Origin: Paroedura picta
Lineage: Eukaryota > Chordata > Lepidosauria > Squamata > Gekkonidae
Assembly (NCBI RefSeq): GCF_049243985.1
Contig: NC_135386.1
Location: 5,974,501 to 6,038,500 of the forward strand
Reading direction: 5' to 3'
Length of the DNA stretch: 64,000 nt
A model generated the notes under the pieces. It was given only the letters and a program-made list of their open reading frames with translations. It searched no databases and had not been told where the DNA came from. The translations under genes and the position numbers were made by a program. Below are positions 28,301 to 38,284 of the stretch, piece after piece. Positions within the stretch are counted from its first letter, which is position 1. Each line of letters opens with the position of its first letter.

Positions 28301-31300
28301 CCACCGTCGAGAGTAAGAAACGATCGCAGGACACCTTAGAAAGAGCGTTAAAGCCTTCGTCTGATTCCTCCAACGGCTACTCTCCCCGCCATTCTTTAGG
28401 GGATTCGATTCCCTTGATAGGCTCTTTGCTCCAGGAGCGGCACGAGGTCATAGCGAGGATCGCCCAGCATTTGATTCACTGTGACCCAGCAACGCCGTCT
28501 GTTATGGGGCGGCCGTTCCACACGAACGAAGGCGGCCTGGTCAACTCGAAAGCCACCCGGACTGTGCTCAAAGATGAAGGCTTGCTGAGGAGAGGAAAGG
28601 AACCGGCCACAGGCTCCGTGGCGAACTTAGAGCTGGCCTCATCGGAAAATAGCAATATAGGGAAACCCCGAATAATACCGGACGTCCCGTTCTCCGGCTC
28701 CCACAGCCCCGTGACCCAGCGTTCCCGCCCAACCATAGAGGAAGCGAACCCCTTGATAAGTTCTTTGCTTCAGGAGCGCCAGGAGGTTATAGCCAGGATC
28801 GCCCAGCACCTGATTCACTGTGATCCACCAACGTCGCCCGCTGCTCATCCGGTGTTCAACCTGCATGACGTTCGTCCAGTTAATCCAAAGGGTTTTCAGG
28901 GTCCCTGCGAAGAGGACAGCCTGCTCAAGAAAGGCAGGGAATCCTCTCCGGATCTGCTTTCTACTTCTAGGCTGAGTTCATGGGAAGACCACCGAAAAGC
29001 AAAAGGCAAAACACCAGCGACCCCTCCGAGCCCTCTTAGATACGACGCTGAATCGAAGGCATCTCCAAAACCCCAAGCGAGAAGAAAGCTGCTGCTAGCA
29101 GAGCCCAGCGACGTCGTCCAAAATACATTTCCGCTGTCTCCCTCCAGTCGAAATGCAAACCCAGCGGCTTTTACGATCCCACCATGTAAGAAAGGAGATA
29201 ACAGAGCAGAACTGGCAGACAGATTGGAAGTGGTACTCTCCAGTTCTCCCCGTAAACCTCGAGCAGTATACAAAGGTATCGCCAAGCAGTGTTCCCCTTC
29301 CAGTTGTAGCAGCGAACTGATTTGCACAGATAAACTTAAGGACAGAACAATCGCCAGCGGAAACGGCAACACAGACTGTTTAAACAATCCGGCGTCGGAT
29401 CGGTCTAGAATACTTGAAAATGCTAAAGGGACTGTGACGCAGGCACCTGACAATTTGCACAAAAGTGAGCCGAAGCGCTTAAGCCAAGACTCCAAACAAC
29501 CAAATATTTGCGAACCGAACTCCCAGCTCACGAGTATCGAGAACTATTTGCGTAGAGACCACGAAAGCGTCCAGGGCAAAACCAAGCAAGATAAAGTGAA
29601 AAACGCGCACGACGAGAATGAAGACCCGACAGACTATGCAATCCAAAAACGTTTGCAGAAGAAACCTGTAGAAGACGGTTCGGCTCCTGCCGAGCAAAAG
29701 CGGAACGGAGACGTGCTGGTGAGTGGCGTTTCAACTGGGACCTATTCAGTGTCTGCCCCCATCTTTCCCTAAAGTAATTAGCAGCTGCTTCAGCATGGTA
29801 ATGACTAGCAAGGGAAGCAGGTGGGGAGGGATTCTGAATCGGAGCTGAATGCAGACACAGTGGCTTGCTGTTTGACAGCTGCCTTCCCTGCTTCACCCCC
29901 CAACTGCTCTCGGTCATGTCCGTTTCACTGGTTTGAGGATCGGCAGAAATAGCTCCGTCAGCCTCACAATAATACTGTCTGGTAGGGTTGCCACATCTTG
30001 AAAATAAAAAGAGGACGTTTTTCCTGACCGACTACTTTGAACCAGTGATCACTACGACAAATCCCACTTTAAAAATAAGGTACTATTGAAGCCTCTTGTG
30101 GCGCAGAGTGGTCAGGCATCAGAAATGTTGTCTGAAAGCTCTGACCATGAGGCTGGGAGTTCGATCCCAGCAGCCGGCTCAAGGTTGACTCAGCCTTCCA
30201 TCCTTCCGGGGTCGGTAAAATGAGTACCCAGCTTGCTGCTGGGGGGTAAACGGTAATGACTGGGGAAGGCACTGGCAAACCACCCCGTATTGAGTCTGCC
30301 GTGAAAACACTAGAGGGCGTCACCCCAAGGGTCAGATATGACTCGGTGCTTGCACAGGGGATACCTTTACCTTTTTACCTTTTTACTATTGAAGCTACGC
30401 AACTAACTAGGAATATTCTTAACCTTCCAACCCCAAAAGAGGACATCTGGTGTCCCTACTATATGGGGAAGTTTGCACCTGTAGGTTTTTTCCCCTCATG
30501 AGCTTTTATTACAGTTGTTCAGACCAAGTTATAAATATAAATGAGATCATAAGAGACCAAAACGGTGTGTTCATTTAGGTATAACACCATTAAGACAAAT
30601 TCTAAAAATAAAACTTTTATCTTACTACAAAAATTCATATATTTATGGGAGCGGTGCAAAACCTGACAAGCTGGATTGTTATCTGGAGAGGTCTCATCAC
30701 TTAATAGCCTCTTTGTTTGATCTGCCTGTGGACATTCTAGAAATCTTAGTGGATCGATCAGTTGGCCTCGGATGTCTGCAGAAGCAGTCAAGGGAACAGT
30801 ACATGTTTTCTCTGGTTTCGATTGGGCTCCTCCCAGAAAAACACCCTCTCGGTGAGAGGGGGATATTCTTCCCGAGCTGAGCTTTTCCTCATGGTATTTG
30901 CTAATACGCACAGAAGGCTCTTTATGGCTTTATCTAAAAGGATTGGCCGCTATTCCAAAAGACCATGAGGCTATAAAAAAGAAAGGAGAGTTCTTGAAGG
31001 AAAGCTTTTGGCTCCACGGTGTCCCTTAACTTTGATTTGGAAGCCCTGGGATCTCTGTGCCGTAGTTTGGGTTTTTAAAAAATAAATAAACAATGCCTGT
31101 TGATGAGTAATGCAAATAAAAACTGAGTCAGCAAGCATGCCTGAGCGCCTGGGATCTTTGAAGACTATAATTTGACAATTCAGCTGTTTTGAAACAGGCT
31201 GTAGTCTTAAAACGAGCCACCAAAGGCCCACCTGCAAAGGAAGACTTCCTGTTTCTTTCGGTTCAGGGCTTTGCCACTAAGTTGAAAGCCTCGAGAGGTC

Positions 31301-34300
31301 ACCTCTCCCACCTCCAAAGCAAGGATTATAATAGTGTTAGAAAATCTCTCGCAAACGTACCTGAGATATTTCACATGCTGGCTCCGCGGTGGTCTCCACA
31401 AGTCACCTAAACAGATGGAGAGCCAGAATTGCGCATACCAGAATATAGCACAGATCACTTTCGCAGAAGGCTAGAACGCTTAGCAGCACTGTGGGTTACC
31501 TATTTTGATTTCTGACATACGTAGCCTGTTTTTCTCCTTTTTCTGCCGACAGAGAACAATACCACTTAAGCACGTTTGGCGGAAAAACAACTTTCACCAT
31601 TTGGATGGGACTTCCACCAAGGCTTTCCACCCTCGGACTGGACTGCCTCTGCTTTCAAGCCCTGTAAGTTTCTATTATATCGCTCCCTGGAGAGATCAGG
31701 GCCCTGCGGGACTTGGGACAGTTCCGCAGGGCCTGTAAAACAGCTGTTCCGCCAGGCCTACATCTGAGGCCAGAAATGTCACTGAAATTCTGGCCTTCCT
31801 GACTGAAACTTCACCATTTGACAACAGGACTGCTTCCGCTGGGAAATCAGAGGCGGTTTTAATAATGTGGATATAGAATGTTTTAAAATATCAATTTCTG
31901 TTATTTTACTGTGTTTTTATGTAGTTACCCACCCTGAACCTTTGGGGAAAGGCGGATTAAAAGAAAAGTTATTATTGTTACCCCTGGAAGAGTTGGTTTA
32001 ATTTAGTTTTATTAGGTTTTTAGACTGCCCTCCCAGCAAGCTGGCTCAGGGCGGAGTGCAGAAAATATAAATTATGCAGTTACAATAGGTAAAATTAAAT
32101 TTGAAATGAATTTAAATAAACAGTGACGAGTTAAAGCAAGCTAGAACAGCAATGATGCTGCTGTAAAATGTCTGTTATAGATGTTGAAATTCTCCCAGGA
32201 GCTGAGGATGATTTGGGAGTGGATCGATACATAAAGAGATGGACAGATAAGCAAACAGATTGAGTGGGTGAGGTCATAAATAGGCAGGCAGGTAGGCCAT
32301 AAGTAGGTTACGTTCTGTACTGCACCCTCTTCAGCTCTCTGCACATTGTACTGATGGGTTTCTGGGCTGGGCAGAACACAATCTTGGAAACTTGTAGAGC
32401 TGCAAAAAAAGTGCAGAATTCAGCGCCAGATTACATACTTGAGAGGGAGGAGGTACACCTCTCCAGTTCAGCTCCTCCTTCCTTGCTGCCAGTAGGCGCT
32501 TCCAGGAACTTTGTCTTCGAAGATTTCTCTGTAGAGCTGTTTTCTTCAGCATTGTGTGTTCAGCGTTATGGGGGAAATTCCTGCTGGGGCTTCCACCCCT
32601 CTTCTCCCCCCTTTGTCCAGGGCAAAAAGCACGACCTTTGAAAAGTGCCACGACTCGGAGGAGGGGGTTGCTGTCGACAAACGGCCCCTAGTGCTGTCTC
32701 CTGTGCCGTGGGGAGGCCTGTGGGCACTTCCCTAAAATTCCATTGGTGGCAGCGTAGCAGTCTCTTTTATAACGAGGGGAAATCACTTCCCAAAGCCTTT
32801 TCCGTTGTAGTCTGGAGTGGGAGTGGGAAGATGAAAACCCAGAATGTCCTCCATCTCCAGTCAGCATTCTGACCTGTTTCTTGGCCAATCCTGGCCAGGT
32901 CTTTTGGTCCTTGTGTTCCACAGCGAGTTGTGGACAAGGTTCCCTTCAGATCGCCATGATCCCATGTAGGATGACGGAAGGAAATGGGAAGAAGGAAGAG
33001 TGTGCTGATATCTCCCCTTCCCCTTTACTCTTCTCCACCCAGAGGTGATTTTGGTGCTGTTAGAGCTGATAGTGCAGCAGGCTCACTAATTGGGAGCATT
33101 GTACACATTGGAGAAGGAAACTCACCACCATGCTGTATGGAGCCATGATGCCCAAACAGGATGGACATTCCTCCTGACTTGTCAGTAGACAGGTTGCTCC
33201 ATTGGCTCACTTGGTTCCATTTTAAAAAGTAATGTTGGGCATCATGTGATTTCGATTTTTCTATCAGGATGTCCAAACGAAGCCTTTGTGTGTTCTTCTT
33301 TGAAGGTTCCTGAAAGAAAAACGCGTTCCGGCTGTTTTGATCTTGACGCGTCTCTGTTGCAGCTGAAATATTTGTCCTCCAAAAGGTACTTTTAAAAAGG
33401 TTTTCTCCTTAACGTGAAGATGCAGACGTTAGAAAATGTAAATAATAATACTAAAAGAAGAAGGGTGGTTTTTGGGGAATGTGGAAATGTTCGGTGCATC
33501 AGACTCAACTAGTCCACATTATCACAAAACTTTTTTACTTTGCATTCCTGTGAAGTGATGCAAAGTTCTGTAGCATGTTACTTAGTAAAATATTTCCTAA
33601 AAAATAAGACGCGTCTGATGCCGTGATGTAAAAATACACTTAAAGAGCAAAGACATTTAAAGCCCTTGTCTGGATGAAATCTTGCTAATGACAACCGTTT
33701 TAATTAATTAATGAAAACCTTTAGATTCAGTGAGATTAGATGACTGCAGTCCTTAATGGACAAATAGTCAATCTCGTGGGAGGCTGCCATGCTTGTACCT
33801 GGCTTGCCCTGAGGAAGGGAGACCAGCCTTGCATGGAATGCGGAGGAATCTTAAACATTAATGCGTCAAAGTGGTTGCATGGAAAGATGCCTAGGCACAT
33901 ACTAGGCTGCACATAAGATGGGCAATGGATACTTCAAAGCAGCAAATTAATGAAAGCAGAAACTATTAGAATGGTATTTGCTTAGGTGTTTCTAGGAGTA
34001 TTTTAATTGGGGTGGCAGCCTGGAAATTTTGTCCTTTAACTTTCAAGTGCTGTATTTTCTCAGAAAGAGGACTCTCCTGAATTATCCCCATTCTCGTCCC
34101 CCCCAATTTTTTACTGGTCAGAACTGTAACTTGCCTGTGAATGAAGGATGATTCCCCCTTGATGGCATATCTAGGTTGGGTGGAAATCCTACTTTTGCAT
34201 TTGAGTAAACGCTGTAACTCAACGGTTGCAACTGGAATACAAATTTACTTGCATGCGTATTCATGTTGGATGGGGGGGAAAAAGTAGTAACTTTCGATTT

Positions 34301-37300
34301 CTTACAACATTTTTAAATAGTCCACACCATTGTATAAGCAAAGAGAATGACCCAGATGGCCATGAGAAACCGTTTCTGAGTTCCAGTGCACCACCTGTAA
34401 CAAGTCTTAGCCTCCTGGGAAACTTTGAGGTATTGTACCTTAATTCTAAAAAGTCTCTCTTGTTTTTGTAACTGGTGTACTGAGCAGGCCGCCGTGGCTC
34501 CGTGGCCCGAACCTGCAATCCGGAGCGTGTTTTCTCTAGGAGCAAGTCCCACTGAATTCTTTGGCACTTGTGTACTCCAGTAAACATGCTTAGAATAGTC
34601 AGCTGGGATAGGGATGATGTGTCAGTAGCCTTTCCCCACCTTCCCTGCCGATGGCTTATCCAGCGAAACCTTTTTTGTTTCTCTCCTTGTCTTCTCAGGA
34701 GTCCGTGTTGAACTATCGTCTAGATCCCCTGGGCGTTGTCGACGGCTTCACAGCCGAAGTGGGAGCAAGTGGCGTCTTCTGTCCAACACACATGACTCTT
34801 CCGGTTGAAGTTTCGTTCTACAGTGTTTCCGATGACAACGCCCCCTCTCCCTATATGGTAAGAAGGCGGAGCTTTGGGTATCAGGCACACTAAATCCTGT
34901 CGCGTTCTTCCACGGAAAAAAAGCTGGTGTGGGGCAGCGGTAGAATGCTGGAAGAGGAGCTGAGAGATGCAGGGTCTGAATCCTCACTCTGCCCTGGAAG
35001 CTGATGGGGATGACCTGAGGCCAGTCACCTACACCTGGTACTCCGAACCCAGGGGCAAATTCCTTGCCAAGTTATTACCAAGCTCACACCCTATTTCTGA
35101 TTTTGACAAAGTCACCTATCTGTTATCAGATGTCGACCCCTATATCTCTTATAGGGTGGCACTTTTTGCTCTGGCTGCCAGGAAGATTCGAGCTAACGCA
35201 TTTTTACAGGAGCCTCCACCTTGATACACCATTTTATCCCTTTTATTGTAACTTAGTAGTCCATGTTTACATTTTTAGGTACACAATATTGGAGAAATAT
35301 TGTTTTATTTATTTATATTTGTGCCATATTGTTTTAATTGTGTTTTGTAACGGCCTTTGGCTACATACAATAAATGTTATCGTATCGTACCTACAGCCAG
35401 CCTAACTACCTCACAGGGTTGTTGTGAGGATAAAATAGAGGAGAAGAGAACGGTGTAAGTTGCTCTGGGTTTTTAGTGGGGAGAAAATGAGGTACAACTG
35501 AAGTCAAGAAATAAACTTTTTAACTTCAGTTAACTTTTCTGAGCACTGTGCAAGGCATAGGCTGAAATTAGGAGATTATTAGTGAGTTCTCAAGCAATGT
35601 CACTGTGCGTGAGACAGTCTTCATATCAATAACTGCCCAACACTTTATTATATATACTATATCTATGTAGTATCAAAAGTCCTTACTTGAGCCCTTTTTT
35701 CTTGTACTGTTGTGTGCAGTTTATGTTTTGGATCTTGAGTAGAAAAAAGGGTGCTTTCACATGTGCTCAATAATGCACTTTCAATCCACTTCCAATGTTC
35801 TTTGCAACTGGTTGAAAATAGATTGGAAGGGCATTCACTATGCACGACAGTGTGAAGGGTGTCGGAATTGCAGTGGCAGGTTCTTTATGCACTGCTGGGA
35901 ATAGATACTGTACGGAAGTAATCTCACGGGGGTGAGATTTGGGATCTGCTGTTTTATCATTTTAACGGGAAAGGCCTCTAACTTTGAGCCCAGCGGCACC
36001 TTTTAAGACCAACCAAGTTTTATTCAATGCAAGCTTTTGCGTGCAGGCATACGTTTATACCTTGAATAAATAATACTTGCAAATTATTGAGATGGCGTGT
36101 TGAAAATAGATTGGAAGGGCATTATTCACTATGCCCGACAGTGTGAAGGGTGTCGGAATTGCAGTGGCAGGTTCTGTATGCACTGCTGGGAATAGATGCT
36201 CATGTTTACATGGCCAGGTACAGTTTCCTGGCATTGTGCAAGGCATAGATCGAAATCAGGAGATTGTTCGCCAGTCCCCAAGCTAGGCATTACATGTTAT
36301 TCCGCACAAGAGAGAGACTGCTGACTTTGCTTATAATTTGGAGCTATGCGGCATGGACATAACGTTAACTCTCTTGTTTCTCTCTCTCTCCCCCTCCCCC
36401 TTCTCAGGGTGTAATTGCTCTAGAGTCCCTTGGCAAAAGGGGCTATCGGGTACCTCCTTCAGGAACAATACAAGTGGTAAGTACAAGCTTTCGTGAGCCA
36501 GGGCTCAGTTCTTCAGATAGATAAAAAACTTACTTCACCCGAGGCAACAGTGGAGCAAGGTGGATATTTGTGCGCTACAGGAAATGACATATTTCGCTGG
36601 GAGTTTCTCATCTACGGCTATCTCTGGAGCGATGTGATTTATGGTCTTCCTCTACTCCGATTTTGGATGAGACGACGAGTGCCAGACGTGGGTGACTCCT
36701 GCTTGGTTTAGGAAGCGGCATTAGGTGAATTTCAGATGCATCCGTGCCTTGCAACTAGAAAAGAATCCAGGAGCACCTTAAAAACTAACAAACTTTGTGG
36801 CAGGGTAGGAGCTGCCATGGGCCACTGCTCTCTTCTTCAGTGACATAAGAAAGCTCCTTCCCTGACGCACATTTTGTTAGTCTTTAAGGAGCTACTGGAC
36901 TCTGGCTCTTTTCTACTGTGACAGACAGGCTAACGCCCATGGTGCAGTTACAGTGACACTGGTTGTAGGGGTGTGTAGGGGTGTGTGTGTCAGGGTAAAT
37001 TAGTCTTTTAATGGATGGTGCTTTCTCAGTCTGACCTAATTTTTCCTGGAGCAGTCTTCAAAACACGTCAGGCAATTTTAGTGAGATGCGTCTGCGCATG
37101 AGGCCCTGAAGATGAATAAATGCATACATATATATATATGATAGATACAGTTATATAATCGCAATTACAGACACATCTATGTCTGCTCTGAATATCTGTA
37201 TTTGCAGACGTGTCAGTCGCAGAGACGGCGAGTGCGTGGTTAGAGTGTGGCTGGTATTTGTGTGTCGGAAATGTTCTCACGAAAAACGTAGTGCCTGAAA

Positions 37301-38246
37301 GCCCACCTTTTGCTATGCTGCTGGATGCCCAGGGGGCTTGATAGGGAGCTAAAGGCAAACAAATTAGCAGAATTCATTCAGCTTTTGAGTGGGGACTGTG
37401 CAGTGCCCTGTATTAATAGGCACACAGCTGGCTATTTGGGGACGGTCCGTGGCTCAGTCGTAGAGCATCTGCTTGGGAAGCAGAAGGCCCCCCAGTCCAG
37501 TCTCCAGCATCTCCGGTTAAAGGGTCCGGCAATAGGCAATGGGAAAGGCCTGAAAATCCTGGAAAGCCACAGCTGGTCTGAGTACTCAGCACTGACTCTA
37601 ATGAACCTGCCTAGTGCAGGGGGTTGGACTAGATGACCCATAAGGTCCCTTCCAACTCTATGATTCTATGAACCAAGGGTCTGACTTAGTAGAAGGTAGC
37701 TTCATGTATAGTATGGATTCATGGTAAAAGGCTGTATTCTGTTGATGTGCAGATTAGTCAGGATGTAGTTCCCATAGTGCAGGGGTGGCCAAGCTGGGGC
37801 TCTCCAGATGTCCACGGACTACGATTCCCATGAGCCCCTGGGGCTCATGGGAATTGTAGTCCATGGACATCTGGAGAGCCCCAGCTTGGTCACCCGTGCC
37901 ATAGTGTATTCCAAACTGCATTTATTCAGCATGTTTGCTATCCCCCCCCCTCCCCGGGTACATTCAGCGGCCCGCCTGGAGTACTCCCCTTGTCCTGAAG
38001 TCACTTTGTTCTCCCCGCAGACCTTATTTAATCCTAACAAGACTGTGGTGAAGATGTTTGTGGTGATCTACGACCTGCGAGAGATGCCGGCCAATCATCA
38101 GACATTCCTACGGCAAAGAACCTTTTCTGTCCCCGTGAGGCGAGAAACAAAGAGAAGCGTCAACAAAGAAAACGCCCGGCGTTCGGAAGACAGGCTCCTT
38201 CGCTACCTCATTCATCTGAGGTGAGGCTGCTGAGCGAGGGCAGAGA

Positions 38247-38284
<38 letters not shown>

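Noticed and set aside
27976-29772. A 598-codon frame that could pass for a single-exon gene
   Set aside because: It starts at a GTG inside the large ATOSA exon, runs past the true splice donor at 29719, and aligns with ATOSA residues from about 207 on.
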